DNA of 64,000 bases, taken from Moringa oleifera. Taxonomy: Eukaryota; Streptophyta; Magnoliopsida; Brassicales; Moringaceae. Numbering within the stretch: the first letter of the stretch is position 1; each line of letters begins with the position of its first letter. Location of the stretch: the NCBI GenBank assembly GCA_021397835.1, contig JAJFZO010000575.1, forward strand, positions 1,307,001 through 1,371,000. The letters run 5' to 3'. The notes beneath the pieces were generated by a model. That model was not told the DNA's origin. It did not search any database and saw only the letters and a list, made by a program, of their open reading frames with translations. Shown here one piece after another: positions 1 through 14,338 of the stretch. A program made the translations under genes and the position numbers.

Positions 1-68
1 CAATTCCAGATGAAAATGTTTGGAGTTCACAAAAATAAAATATTTTTTAAAACCTCAAACTATTTATC

Positions 69-169
69 ATACTTATCATTTGATCTTCAACTAATTAAAC
101 ACATACTCATCATTTGACCTTAACCAATTAAATGTATACTTATCATTTGGCCTTGAACCAATTAAATGT
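69..169. repeat. Three-copy tandem repeat, 33-34 bp unit
   Basis: Three diverged copies start at 69, 103 and 136 (core ATCATTTG.CCTT..ACCAATTAAATGT). They lie in intronic DNA of the DENN gene at the left window edge. No coding role is visible. Confidence 0.75.
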
Positions 170-459
170 ATATGAATCTTCAATCAAGACAGATTCAAAA
201 GAGTAGGGCTTCTAGTAGTAACTTCCAACTTTAATGGATTTGATAAACAGAGAGAATAAATGCTCACTGAATAAGTGAGCAAAACTGAGCCGTAAGCCAT
301 ACTAAGAATCTGATGCTAAGACATAAATTATTGATGCAAAATAAGATAAGAGTCTATGTGGAGAAAATCATGAATCAAATGGGGTGTACAGTGTGTCAAA
401 AGGACAAGTACACTACTATGCAATTTACAAATGTAAGTTCCAAATAGAACTCAACTCAC

Positions 460-3400
460 AATAAAGGGAACTGGGGCATCAAGAAAGTCAAGCATCCTTC
501 CTGGCAGAACCTGAAAAAGAACAACTAAGATCTTAGCAAGAAGAGAAATTAGCATAGCAATGTGTTCATGCACCTGCAAAAGATGAGTGGCCACTGAACT
601 TGAACCATCTGAATTATTCTCTTTTTCTCTCATCCCACAAAAAGATTTTTCCTTTTTTTTTTTTTTTTTTTTTGGTTTCCTTGGGGGGGGGGGGGGGGGG
701 GCTGCGTGGCGGCGCATTGTAGTAAGGACCAGAAACTGATACATGTCAATGCATCTAGCTGTTCTGAACCAAATAACTCATATACAAAGGATTCTCCCCA
801 AGTTTACTAGAACTTTTCTGTATGAAGGGGAACCAAAGGTCCAAGTCTCCACAAGAAAGTGGCCCCAAAGGTGCCTTTCCATGTTTGGGTCAACGCTTTA
901 CATAAGATCCCCAAAACACAATAACGTCGTCATTAGAGAAAGATCTTCAAAAAGGTTGTCAGGAAGTACCTTGCACAGTATTATACTCTTTTGTAGCAAG
1001 AAATTGTTATCTAGCCTTAAGTCTACGAGGAATCTGTGCTTGCTGTTAGGAGAGGAAGGTTTGGAGGGCTGACTATGTTAGTCTTGATAGCATCTTGTTT
1101 CAGTATTATATATGTTGTTTTTCTTCTCAATTTTCTTCATTTTCTTTCCAAAGTCCTTTTGATAGTTGCATTCTGAAAGCTACATTTGATTTGTCTTTTG
1201 TCTTCTGAACAGAACTGGGTGTGTTACACACCTGTTAACTTCATGATACATTAGTTCTCAATAAGAAAGTAACTTGTGCTTCAAGCAGAAATATACATTA
1301 TGGCTCATGTTAATTATACAGTTATATCCCAAATAATTTCAGTAGGCTCAGAAGATTCTAACAGGAACTAGTGTTTCTTAATGCTATGATACTCACTGGA
1401 AGCAATAGGCTCTGCCACTGAAATGGACGAATCATAGGAACCAGAGATAACACAGTAGCCGATAGAACACCCTGCATTATCAGGAAGTTGTGTCAATGCC
1501 GAATCCAATTACAAACAAGTGACTCCTACTCATAGTCAGAATTGTCAATAGATTCAAGTAAACATCTAAAAACACAAAACATATCCACAAGAAAATTACT
1601 GGTCTTGTGCTAACATAATTATTTCTAGTCACAAGATTAACTCACCAGATTTGGGCACACAACCACCACTTGTTTTTCTAGTAGTACTCCTGTAAGTATC
1701 GCCAGGATCTGGAAGAAGTACCACTTACTGCAGTCAAGTTTCTTGCCAAAGTGCAAACATCACATATGATACATGAACTCAAAAAGAGTGTCAGATACAG
1801 GAATATGTCAAGATATCTACTCCACCTTGCATCCAAATTTTAAGATACATGGACTCAGCTAAATGAAAAAAGAAACACAGGTTTTTGGACATTCACATCA
1901 ACTTATTACAAGTTTATATTCTGTTATTTATTTATCAACTATCTTTCTTTTCCCAAAAATAAACAGAATTCCTGCAATATTTGAACATGACCTATGATAA
2001 CTACAGTCTCATGTGACAGGCAGAAGATATCTTTTTCTTTCTTTTACCATATTAAAAAGATTTAAAATACCAGATCAGATGCAGATTTCATAATGTGCTA
2101 TGTAGGCACAGGCACCCTAAGGCAAAGTGCCAATCCATATAACAGACAGCAGCATTACTTAATGCAGTGAATGAATTTGAAAGCACTTGAAATACCAAGA
2201 TGACCAAGTCATTTAAGTACAAGTCAATGAAGCATTTGATACATGCCCAGCCCATCATAGGTTTGACATGAAAGTACCATTGATTATTCAGTAAAAAATG
2301 CTTTTTCTATGTTCATAAGCCAGTGATTTTGCACTGAGAGTTATGCTGGTGGTATTCAATCTCATGTAGCACCAATTTTTATTGAAAAGAGACCAGCTTA
2401 TGAGCATAAGAAAAATCGAGATGGTGCCAACATGAAAAACGAGGACCAACACAAGACATGGACCAGAGACACCCCTTTTCCTCCTATTTGATTGCTTTCA
2501 GGTGCCTATCACTTAACAAAATGACAAACAATTATGATTTTAGAGGACACACACAAGCCCATTCAGGCCATGCTTAGCATTGCCCAAGCTTGGATATTTG
2601 ATAAACAGACCCTCATTTGGGCTTGCGCTTGATTCATATAATTAAAGCTTAAACTTAAAAGAGTCCTAAACAATTCAAGAGCAAGCTATTAAAGAGCAAG
2701 CTATTAAAGAGCAATACTGTTTCATTGCAGTTCTTAAATTAGATAAAAACAAAGTTAATACTCCAAAACTTGAGAAGAAGGAATTTCACTTTAAAGAGCA
2801 TTACACTTTCAAGTGAGAGAACACGACAAACAGTTGCTGCTGTCCATATCGAGAGTGCGTGAGCTTCCTCAGCAGCAGCCAACTTTGCATTGACCTTCTA
2901 CCAAGTTCAGAAATGATGAGTGGATATAATTGTTAAATGACTGCATAAGGAGAAAGCAACCAAGAAATACCTCAGAAGCTTCACATGAATCCAAATATTC
3001 CTCTGAGAATCCGAAAGCAGAAACTGGAAGGCGTTTATACTCAATAGGCTGTAAATGCTCAAGAGGATGGAAAACAACTTCACTTCCTCGTTGAGGAAGA
3101 GGGACAGCATGATAGCCACAAACTATCTGTAGCAAACCATTTTTATTTTCCTATAGAACATATCCACCCAAATGAGAAAAAAAAAAAAACTCAAATACCA
3201 ATCAATATATCACTTCATTGAACAAATAATAGGCGAAATGACACTAACAAACTAACCTTAGCCCATTCCATTATGAAATCATCCCCAAAATCTTTGTCGT
3301 TGTTTGGGAAAAGTTCATCATACTCATCCTCTGAAGCCATGCTTCTAGCTGGACTGCCAAAGATAAAATGTAAACTGAAATTGTGTTCATGAAGAATATA

Positions 3401-6400
3401 ACAAGTATAACATTAGCTAATAAACAAGGCAAAAGAGGATAGTTGAAACAATGATACATACACAAAACAACTCCCAACATAGAGCCGTAAATAAACCAAA
3501 CTTTTATTGATTTTAACGTAATAGTTATTATAAATCTACCACCTGAATGAAGACTCAGAACTCCCAAGATGCTCCAACATGCGGCTCCTAGAGCAGAAAA
3601 ATGTTCCAATCTCTGGAGAAGCTTGGCAACTTTCATAACTTCCACAAATTCTATCCAGGGCATCAGATCTATTCTCTGAGGCTTCAGAAGTATTATCATC
3701 ATAATACTGTGAACTCTTTCTTCCATCTCTATCTATTTCCCTTATGTGACCTACATCTGAAGACTCACTGGCAGTCACACTTTCAGGAGAGCGAGGTTCT
3801 GGTGTCCTCCGTGAAGAGGATGGGACTTCATCATCTGATATAATTCCAGCAGCAGCAGCAGTAAGGACTATGGCTCTATCAACAGGTATTGCACAAGCCA
3901 TCCAATCAGTAAAATATTCCCTACCAGGGGAGTCACTATTGTCATTCATTTGATCATGTAATTTGGATAGTGAAGGGAGACCACAAGAGGTTGTGACAGA
4001 CAATTCCATAACAAAATGTGTTATCCGGTTCAGACGCTCCTGTGCAATGATACTGCATCCAAGTAAGTAAAAATATAGTGAATTTCATTGGATCCATATG
4101 AACAAATACTTTATGTCTCCCTGAAATGTCCATATTCTCTGGTGTCAAGTTAATGCTAACCTGTTCAACATCTCAAAGTGCAACTCAAAAAATGGAACTC
4201 TGGTCAGCACACAATAGCAGCGAGGTGCAGAAACCAAAAAACGGCTGCATGCTCCAGATAAGTGTGGAAGGGGTGATGAGGCACTTAAGATACCAGGTGG
4301 CCTCTGAACAATTTCTGAGACATGTAAGCAAACTCCATATAGCGTCGCATCATCTGCCGCCTAATCAAGGAAACATAAATCTTTCAATGTTGTTTCTTAC
4401 AGGAACATCTAAAAGAAGCAAAATCAACTGAAAACACACTTGGGGAAGATATAAGCTTCTGATAGACAATAGGAGATCAACAGTACTTTCCACAGTTACA
4501 AAATTTAAGTTCTATAGACGTCATGCGATGATGTGACAGCTATATATTTGCGACTCAGTGAATGTAGCTCCATACAGCCTAAGATGAAAAGCAAAGTAAT
4601 ATTTCTATGCACAAGAAAGAAGCTGCCTGGTATATGTAATATGAAATCACACATCAAAGACTAAGAAGGTATACAAGAGGAAGAGATAGAAGAAAGGGTG
4701 AGAATCCTACACAAGATTGAACCACCATCCAAGAAAAACGCACCAATCCAAAACAAAACATATAAGATTCACCCACATCATGGTCTCATTTAAAAAGGAT
4801 TAAAATTCCTTCTCACAATACTTCTTTTCGCCAACAGAATCCCCACACATATGAGAGAAAATAGAGGACCATAGACACCACCACAAGTATGCATGCCCAT
4901 ATGCACATGCCAGCACACATAAACATTAAGCAAACAACTGTGCACATACAAAACAAGCATGCATTTGCACAAACAAACAGGCACATTTCAGCTTATAAAC
5001 CTTTGCCAGACAGAATAAGGTGCCAATAAGTCATTGTCCTAGATGATGATTCAACCACAGAAAAATTTCAACTGTGGATAAATATCTGCAAAGTGAAAAA
5101 GCATCATCATGGCTACCAGTTAATGTGAACAAGAAGCAGAGAATGCTAAATGCATACAGTAAAATGTTTCACAATGAAAAAAACATATTACTTCAGAAAA
5201 TGAGTATCACCATTTTGATGTCAAGTTACTCAAACCATAAATGAAACTAGATGCAACTTATGAATAGGTAGAACTACGGCAAAGCTTACAACTTGTTTAG
5301 ATGAGATAGCCGTAGGAACTAAAAATTTAAAATTAATTTTAAAAAGAAAGAAAAGAAAAATTACCTTGACCGAGAATATAAATGATGAATCATCTTTTCC
5401 TAAATGCTCCTGTTAGGAATGTAACCCACAGACTTATTTCAGGTGGCAGATTAAAGAAAAAAAAAAGAGCTAATTGCTGACAAAAAGATGTGGACAAACC
5501 ATCAAACAGGCATATTAAACTAAAATATTTCTACAAGAGAAGAAAAGTTATTTAGAATGCTTTATATAGGGGAGTAATGCCTTGGATTCATTCAAAGGAG
5601 TGCAATACTAATCAGTTGTGTTTTTACATTTGAGTCATCTATCCACAAGCCCCATAGCAATTCTACATTTCATCTGATAAGTACAATGTTTTTTACTGCA
5701 GAAACAGGTAAAGGTGAACACAGAATCACAGTTATCTAACTAGGACCAACAAAGAGAGGACTACAATAATGAATCACCGGTAAAACTGGTGTGTTAAGAA
5801 TTGAAGCACAAGAATAACAAAAATTAGTGTTTTTATCTAACTTTAGAATAGAGTATGGCATGGCAAAGAAGAATTAAGATTTGTGCTACTGAAGCCTAAA
5901 GAAAAAACATTAGATTATGAAACTTATCTAGTTATGTGTACTTTCAATGCCTAAAGCAGTCCATCTAATAGAGCATTATTGCTTTACAAAGGAGAGAAGT
6001 TCATCTTAGGGTAGTCAATGGCACTAGAGTGACAGTAAAGCATCAGAAGACATAAGGTAAGGCCTTATGGCAAAGAGCCAAGAGCCCCGTAGTAGCTTCA
6101 TAACCACTTTAACCAGTGAAACCTGTTAAAATATGCACCATTCAGTAAATAATAACCTCAGTTAATTATACGAGATGACACACAAAAACTAGACATACTA
6201 TAAGAATTATTCGCGCTAAGGGAGACTTAAACAAGACATTAGGTTGGCATACCTGTCCGTAGACAAGCTCATTTAGATCACTTAGTGATGGAGTCCTCTC
6301 CAGTAACCGTGCCTACATTACAAAGATGCATATGTAAGTGAAACACACATCTTAGCACCGTGAAAATCAGTGAACGTCCATGCCAATGCACATTTAGATA

Positions 6401-9400
6401 TGCTGCAATCATAGCTTTTCAGAAATGGAGACAATCCCATGCATTAAGACATCTCTTTGATAGAATTGCAGTGGACCCATGCTACATGTTAAGAAATTCC
6501 GTCTGAAAGAATTGGAGTCAATTCCAGGTGTTAAACATATCAGCAAACATTTTTCAAGATAATTGAGAAACTTTAACACCACTTGAAGAACCCACTATCA
6601 CTGAATAGCTTAAGAAGATGATTACTTGTAAAATTAAATAACAGTTGAGAACATCTCATTTGTGGGATCCAATTATTCTCCTTGAGCTGCACGGTGAAGT
6701 GAAATCCATTGCTTGTATAAATTACCAGTAACAAGGCTGACTGAATTGATTAGACACCATATAATTAATTAATCTAAAGCATGACTGAAGACAATATGCA
6801 GTCTTGAATTATATGTAAACAAAGGGTGACATGAAAAGAAAAAACACCCATGCCATGGAGAGAAAGAGATAAGGAAGGGAAGAGATCAACAATAATCAAG
6901 CAAACATAAAAATTAAAAATTAAAACAAAAAAAACTAAACTGACACAAATAAACCACAAGTGCTTTGTAACATAATTTCCATTAAAAAAAAAGTGCTTTG
7001 TAACATAATTGAGAATATGATTACAGGTTACTGGTAATTAAGTAAAACCAATTTGGTAGGTGGACAAAGTATCTTAAAAAATCTGCAAGATCAAACCTTA
7101 ACACCTCCAGGAAAACAGAAAGCAGCTAAATCCTTCGGACGCATGGCTAACCTCGTTCCAGGAGGATATTTGAAAAGTATCTGCATATCCAAAGAGAACA
7201 AGAAGAGGAACAGTGAAAATGTCAATTCATATACAAAGAGGACATCAGAAATTACTGATCAATCTACAAGAACCAAATTATCATTATAGTGATATATTTT
7301 TTTATCAGAAAAAAGATATTATGTACAAATAATATAGAAACTGGTCTGAAATTTTGGCCATATGCACGACTACCTATCAAAGAAGCAAACAAAAATGCTG
7401 ACAAACATCATGTATATAAACCTTATAAAACATAAAATCAACCAAGATACACATAGCTAAAGCTTGTGCTTCACTTCAAGAAGTAGATCACAAAATAAAA
7501 TAACCATCTTGCGAGAAAAAATCACTACATTATCTCAGAGAGAATTTTTATGCAGAGATACTGTGCTGACAAGAAGTGAGTAACTGAATGGAACACACTG
7601 AAAGATATGTTAAAAACAAATAATTTAACCACATAACAAACCTGAGGCTCCAATATTGGATTTGAAGGCCTGCGATGCTGCAGTGTTTTGAAGTCCGTCA
7701 TTTCAGAGTTATCCATCTCCATCTCCCACTTCTTCCTGTTAGCAAATGCCTCCTCTACAGCCTCTAGATTAGCATCTGGATGAATCCCCACAATAATAAA
7801 GTGTTCAAAGAGAGAGGTAGGCTCCTTGTATTTTGTATGATCCTGAAAAGGCATCCTGTTACAATTAATTTAAAGAGGCAGATAAACAAACATGATATAA
7901 ACAATAAATTTAAAATGAGTCTAAGCATTAAAGCACAAATTTAAAAAAAAAAAAATGATGGAAGATAATTAAAGCAAGCAATGATATCGACTTTGGAACA
8001 AAAACTTGTACAAATAAACTATTGCATGACATAAAGATTTAGAGGATCAAACTAACTATTTTCTCCATTAGTTATCAGAACTTCGAAAAGGTCAAATTGT
8101 ATTTAGAGCACTGAATAATAAATGAAAAAAAGGATCGCATATGAAGCCTTCCTTGTGAACACTACTACTTGCATTATCTAGCATCATATTTCATGAATGG
8201 TACAAAAAGAACTCCTAAAGGACACCACTACTTCAAAAAGATACTCAACAAAAAGGATACTAACAAAATTTAAAAGATGATTCAGGCAGACTTAATCCTG
8301 CAAAGTTAAAACAAAAGTGTCAGCAAAGGCCTGAAAGGACGTAGAAAAATTATGCAGGCACAATTTTTAAGGAACTTGTTGTAACAAAGATATGGCCTCC
8401 AGATACTTATTTCTAACTCAAAATGAATGTACAATAAATTAGGATACATTTATCAAGCAGCAAAACGCAAGAAAAACAAATTTTATTTGAGCTTCATCCC
8501 AAGGAGATTAATGTTACCCTCCAAAAACATAGAAAAACCCACAACACCCACATAAAAGGAAGGGCAGGGGAAGAGCCTTAGAGATGTACATAGTTTGTTG
8601 ACGTTGATACATCTACAGCCTGTGGGAGATCAAATTTACTATCAGTGAGGAAAGTTTATTTGAAGTTCTCCACATCTCATAGAAACCTGAAGAACTAAAA
8701 ATCCAGTGTACCCACCAGCCAAAGAAGATATCGGAACTAACCCAACCATCTTTAACTCTCATTCATCTCATACTAGAGCATGGTTAGGTACTTAAGTTTC
8801 AATGGCAAATGATAGGTAACAAAATATGAGTTATGTTGGCATGAGGGAGTAGATATAAGTTCATTTTAGGGTGGGGAGGGAATAAAAAACAGACTACCAG
8901 CCACTAAAACCAAAGCAATGAGACAAGGGAGCTATGTACTGATCAGATTCAGAGAAGACTCTCAAACAGATTAAGAAACTTCTACAACAAGAATGAAAAT
9001 TTAAATAAGAAATGTTACCTGTTTGTATTGTCACAAAACCTAGGATACTATTCAGTTGTAATTTATTTTGGTGGAGAGCTATGAAATGACATTCACATTC
9101 AATTTCCTACCTTTCTTTCTAACCATATAGCAAACAAATAATCAAGAGCAGACGAAGTTATACAAGTCTATATGCTAGGATATGTAACTTCTTGATCGTC
9201 CTAATAACATATAATCAAACTTACAAGAAGAATATCAGCACGATAGCCAAAGTACGTAGAATAGACGACTTTGGTGAAGTACAAAATAGGGACTGAGAAC
9301 ACCTTGACAAGTGCAGACTATGGTTTATCCTTGAGAAACCCATTTAAATATCCACAGCCAAAGAGAATGTATGAAATTGGAATAACCAAAAGAAATTTGG

Positions 9401-10045
9401 AAAGAAAATGCAGGAAATTCAAAGTTGGAGTACCGTAGTTTTGGAGTGAAGTTGATACCACAGCCGTTTTTGGTTTGCCAAAACCTCAGGATTGAAATCT
9501 AGCTGGCAACCTTCCTCTCGTAAATGGCTACCCCATCGCCAAGCTCTCTGCACTTGAGTTTTCAATTTCTGGAAACTATTAGCACGCCTATGTCCCAAGG
9601 TCCCAATTTCACTTTGGCTGCGCCTATGCCCTGCCTTTGCCTGCTGTGGGCTTGGACTGCTGAAGTACACAGTTTGTAGCGCTTCTCCAGCTACTCTAAC
9701 AGCCTCCTCGGAAAGATGCTGCAAGACCTCATAGGGAGATGCTGGCCGGTCTTCATGTGCTTCGGCATCTTCTTTTGTATCCATCTTTTTACTTAACTCA
9801 TCTTTTTTTGTGTCACCTTTTGAAAAACCTAGCCCGTGTTCTTTTGTGTCCCCTTTTAAAACACTTGGCTCATCTTCTTTTCTGTCCCCTAAGAGAACAC
9901 TTACTTCATGTTCTTTTGTATCTGTTCGCCTTTCAACAACACTCAGCTCATCCTCTTTTCTGTCCTCTAAAAGAACACTTACTTCATGTTCTTTTGCATC
10001 TGTTCGCCTTTCAACAACACTCAGCTCATCCACTTTTGAATCCAT
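460..10045 (-). CDS. DENN (AEX-3) domain protein, 3' end off the window
   Basis: Coding exons read on the minus strand: 9434-10045, 7642-7842, 7097-7180, 6253-6312, 5365-5409, 4161-4360, 3543-4052, 3257-3353, 2971-3150, 2805-2897, 1646-1708, 1397-1471, 460-510. All joins keep frame, giving about 757 codons before the left edge. DENN hallmarks seen: the uDENN start SLFEHFIIVGIHPDANLE, the core FKYPPGTRLAMRPKDL, the LYGVCLHVSEIVQRPPG block, and the cDENN segments GVLLEKQVVVVCPNL, VPMIRPFQWQSLLLP and DFLDAPVPFI. DENN proteins act as Rab guanine-nucleotide exchange factors in membrane traffic; the Rab partner cannot be read here. The N-terminal 100 residues are charged and repetitive (separate entry), followed by a serine-rich RRSQSE segment. 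The start is the first ATG in frame. It resembles Arabidopsis At2g20320. The remaining C-terminal exons lie left of the window. Confidence 0.9.
653..701. repeat. T21 and G19 homopolymer pair
   Basis: A run of 21 T (653-673) is followed after nine bases by a run of 19 G (683-701). It lies in the DENN intron between the exons at 460-510 and 1397-1471. On the transcribed sense strand it reads C19 then A21. The G run is long enough to form a quadruplex, and is also a typical place for length errors in assembly. Confidence 0.85.
9878..10033 (-). repeat. 78-bp in-frame tandem duplication in DENN exon 1
   Basis: Two adjacent 78-bp units (9878-9955 and 9956-10033) are nearly identical and encode two 26-residue copies of a DELSVVERRTD...KEHEVSVLL repeat. 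Further decayed copies with DTKEH and DTKKDELS follow toward 9780. The unit is a multiple of three, so copy number can change without a frameshift. The segment is acidic/basic mixed and looks disordered. Confidence 0.85.
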
Positions 10046-10619
10046 TTTTCACCCAATAAACCATACCTCTCCATTGAATCGCATAGAACAAGCACAGCAT
10101 CAGCTTTTCCCGTCACAACATTGGGTTTATTTTGACAGACATAAGAACATACACATCAAATTTCTTAAGGGTATTATGCAAATAACGGAAAAATACGGCA
10201 ATAAATTTCCTTTTTATGTTCTTGATCCTTGGTTCTAGTGAATACCCAGGGCAGGAATAAATGCTATATGCTGACAGGATACCACAAAATCATCTCTATC
10301 TCACATAAACTTCAAATTTTCTATAAATTTTAATCGTACTGATGCACACACTAAATTTCCTGTTGCAAAACCAAAAGAGAAAGGACGGAAAAAATTCAGG
10401 CAATGTAAAAGTTGTCAAAACAATGATGACAAGTTAAACCACAAAGATTTATTCCAGAAACATGTTGACAATAAAAGAGAAACCAAGATTGAATGCCCAG
10501 CACCTCCGCATTCAAATAAAAACTTGTACAAGAATTTGAAGATAAAAAGAATTGATCGGAATTCCGTGATTTTATAATGGAACTAATTGGTAATAATTGC
10601 AGAATATGGTTCTAGAGGA

Positions 10620-10850
10620 ATATGAGAGATTCTGCATACCTGTATTGGGCTGGACTCTCTCAGTTTCAGGTGAAACGGAGAGGAAGAGACACAGTTTGCC
10701 AAAATTAGAAGGGAGTTGAGGAGGGGGGAGGTTACACATGAGAGAAGGAGAATGAACGAACTGTGCACTTTTTGAACAGGAAAGGAAAAGACAACAAGGT
10801 CGTAGAAAATTAGAAATGGCAATTTGTCAATATTATCTTATGACACCCTG
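10620..10850 (-). promoter_or_regulatory. Probable 5' untranslated exon and promoter edge of the DENN gene
   Basis: On the minus strand a good donor (CAG/GTATGC) lies at about 10640, some 590 bases upstream of the start codon, at the end of a pyrimidine-rich, non-AT-rich stretch. This suggests a non-coding first exon spliced to just upstream of 10045. The acceptor was not fixed, and no transcript evidence is available. Confidence 0.4.
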
Positions 10851-13835
10851 AGGTTTTCAATCATTTCTTTTAGCTCCACAATACTTCAAAAAAATAATAA
10901 TAATAAATACAACACAAACACTTATCCCTTACTTTTTTGGTTTAAAATTTTTATAATTTACATTTTTTTATTGTACTTTTCACTTATTAACTCAAAAAAT
11001 TAAGACCATAAATTATAAATAATAGTATTGATTATTTAAATAACTTTAAGACATTAAAAACCCGCGTTGCTTTGCAACAAATACAAAATTTTCATCATCA
11101 TATCATTAAAATTTTCATAACAAAATTTAAATTTCATATTAATCATTTTAAAACATAGATTAATAAAAACATCAAAATAATTAATAGTAATATTTAAATT
11201 ATGATACTAATATTAATAAGTATAACACATAATAATAATAAACAGCTTAGCTGATTTAAAAAATTTGTTAAAAATATTTTAGTCAACCATATGACTTTTG
11301 TTAAATTTTTTAATAAATATTGATATATTATAATTAAATAAAATGTAGATAAAATTTATTCCAATTTTTATCATTTCACTGGCATAAAATTTTTAAATTA
11401 ATTTTTAACATTTTTTAAAAATAACATTAATCATATAAGGTACTAAAAGAAAAAGTTAAATGGTGGTTGAAGGGCTTAAAGGATAAATAAGTTAATCACC
11501 GGGGCATTTTGATATTTACAAAATAAAGACATAAATAATGAATAAAATTAAACAATAATAAGTCATTTATTGGTATTAAAAGGAAGACTTGATGGGTAAT
11601 ATAACTTCCAATAACGGGAAAGCCTTTTGACTTCGAAGTTCAAACGTGTCGCTTGCATGTCTACCAGGGGCCTCCACAGGACAAACGGCTGACTGCTGTG
11701 GGCTCCACTACCGTTGATGTTATGGCCCCCGCAGATCTCAGCCGTCGGATTGCTACTTCAGGTATGGGTTCAATGAACTTTCGCTTTCTCACGCAGGAGC
11801 AGAAGAGTCTTCCACACGCAACATCAATACAATTTGCATGTCCATTTCTTTTTTTTTTTTTGGATGATAAGACATTTTTTCCTTTTTTTATTAAAAATAT
11901 ATATATTAAAATCTCATGCTCCAAAATTTATAAACTTTCTAACCATTTTGTTTTATTGTTTTGACAGCTAATTAATTTTTATTTTTTATTTTTTATGTTA
12001 AAAATGATCCAATCGAGAGACTAATATTTCATTAACCAATATATTTATTACAATATAAATATTTTTAAAAAAATTATCAATTAACACTAAAACTACGGAT
12101 CATAAAAACATAAAAAATACTAATGAATATGTTTAAAACAAATATCTACTTATAATTGAAGACGAATATTCTTCTTTGGGTGACAACACGCGCGTCAAAA
12201 GCGGTGTATGAAAAGCAAGAAGTCAGCAAAATTCGAGGGAAGAAATACGAGGTCGCACATGCTCGTTGCCACCCTTTTTATCTCGATATTTGTTGATTGC
12301 AATAAATCGGTTCTATTTTTTCTTTCCTTCCCTCTAATTTCTTGAATAGAATTAAAGTAAAATAAAATAAAAAATAGTGTTAATTTAAATTAATTTAAAT
12401 TTCATGAAAAATTAAAAATTAAAATAAGCAAATATAAAGTTTGTATTACAAATTTATATTTTAGTTTTTTATTAATATAAACAATATTTAAAGTATTATC
12501 AACAACAAAAATTATTTTTTTAATAATAAAATATTTTAATAAAATTTTAAAATTCATAATAAATAACTAAAATTATTTTTTAAATATTTTAACTATGAAA
12601 ACGTATTTTTTTAAGAATAGTTTGAATTTTTATATAATTTATATTAAATTCAATTTATCATTTTCTTAACATTAAAATCTATCAAATAGTCATAATGTAG
12701 CATTCGTAATTTATTAAAAGTTATTTTTATTTAAAAATTTAAAAAATTATTTTTTATTTAACAGATTATTATGATGATAATTATTATTAATAATACTAAT
12801 AATTGAAATCTTATTTGGTACATATTATTTAGATCAGATTCATCTTGATAGAAAAAATGAGTAAGAAATGACTTCTTATAATCTTGATTTTCTCTTTTAT
12901 AACAAAATTTTTAATGAGTTTTAGTAAATTATTTTTTATACAAAAATTATAACACTTAACAATTTAGGTATTAAATTTACGCTTAATTGATTTAAATGAC
13001 TTAAAAAATAATAAAATTTAATTTAATATATATAATATAATTTTAAATTTTAAATAATTTTTACCCGATAAAACAATAGATCGAATGTCATGAAGCTTGT
13101 TTATTTTGAACACCTGACGATTTGTGAGAGTATAAAATATAAATTAAAATATTTTATTATTAAAATGTGTTGTTTTTTAATATTTAAAAAATAATAATAT
13201 ATAATAATTTAATAAAAATTAAGAAATACATTATTTATTTTTATATTATTATTATAAATTATACAAATATTTTTAAAATTACTTTTAAAAAATTAACACG
13301 AGCTTGGTTCATCTACTATCCCAAAGATAGAGAATCTCGAGTTAAAGGGTCGTAGGTGCGAGCTATGAGTTCTTTCTATGCGTAATTAGAAAGATTTTCT
13401 TGATGAACAAGCAGCCTAAGTCCACTTTTATAGTCAAAACTATTTTTTGGGTATTGTCTAAGTTTTACGACCGTATGATTCAATATATATATATATTAAC
13501 AACGATGCAGAATTCCACACTTTAAAGATTGAAACGAATTTTGTAAAATTACCAAAATAGAGCAGGTTTCACTAGATCTACTTTTCGTGGCACGTGCTGA
13601 GCATATGGACAACACAGGGGCCCATGAAATGGAAATACAATTGTTTGTTGGACCGAAATGGCCCAAAAAATTGGGCCTCCAAGGCTCAATTTCCTTGAAA
13701 ACGGCAGCGTATCAGTCCTTGTTTGTTACCGTGAAGTTTGTTATAACGGGTCAAGCCCGTCTGCTGTTAGAATATTTTGGGCCTATGATCCAGAAATCAA
13801 ATTACACCTATACCCTTGACTATTTTCCTTGACTT
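10850..13835. other. AT-rich intergenic region between DENN and RIN13
   Basis: About 3 kb of very AT-rich DNA between divergent genes, with no open frame of substance. Two short, more GC-rich islands stand out: 11625-11850, and 12175-12290 (which begins with a CACGCGCGTC segment). A further non-AT-rich stretch at 13300-13480 and the sequence from 13580 onward lead into the RIN13 promoter. No transposon ends could be fixed. Confidence 0.6.
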
Positions 13836-13959
13836 CTCCCACTTTCTTCATCTTCAATGATTTTTTCCAGGGGTAGCTTTTCACTCGCATTTCTGTCTCT
13901 TTCCCAATTTCCAGGGTCACTCTTTATCCTTCATTCATCACATCGCCCACTCGTCCTGG

Positions 13960-14338
13960 GTGCCTCAAAAGCCCTTATATTTCCTCTTTAAACCCAGTTT
14001 CAGAATCGAAAATCACTTAAAACCCTCAATTTTTTCTTTTATTGCAGCTTCTCATTTATAGAACAATTTCCTTGGAAAATCTCAGTCTACGAAAAAAAAA
14101 AAAAAGGTTCTGAAGGCTCAGTCTGTTGCAAAAACATTGTTTGCTTTTCTATTGATTAAAGCCTTTGCGTCCCATTTAATTCCTCGTGCTTTGGTAGTGT
14201 TTATTGTGAAACCGTGCTCACTCCAATTAAACAGATTGAAGACTTTCAAAAGTTTTATTCCCGTGCAACCCTGCCTGGCTATAGTTTTGGCCCTTTTTTT
14301 GGATGAGCATACGAACTCTTTGCTTTTTTATTTTGTTC
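13960..14338 (+). promoter_or_regulatory. RIN13-like promoter and leader
   Basis: A TATA-like CTTATATTT at about 13974 is followed by a pyrimidine-rich leader of roughly 330 bases up to the ATG at 14339. The position is typical for a plant core promoter; the transcription start is inferred only. Confidence 0.4.

Noticed and set aside
451..744. 97-codon minus-strand frame with poly-proline/poly-lysine
   Set aside because: The homopolymers are translation of the C19/A21 tract in an intron; only 460-510 is coding, by DENN similarity and splice signals.
7857..9434. Start of DENN exon 2 at GATGCCTTTTCAG (7857)
   Set aside because: That acceptor puts the conserved KYKEPTSLFEHF out of frame with exon 1; the CCTTTTCAG acceptor at 7843 keeps it in phase.
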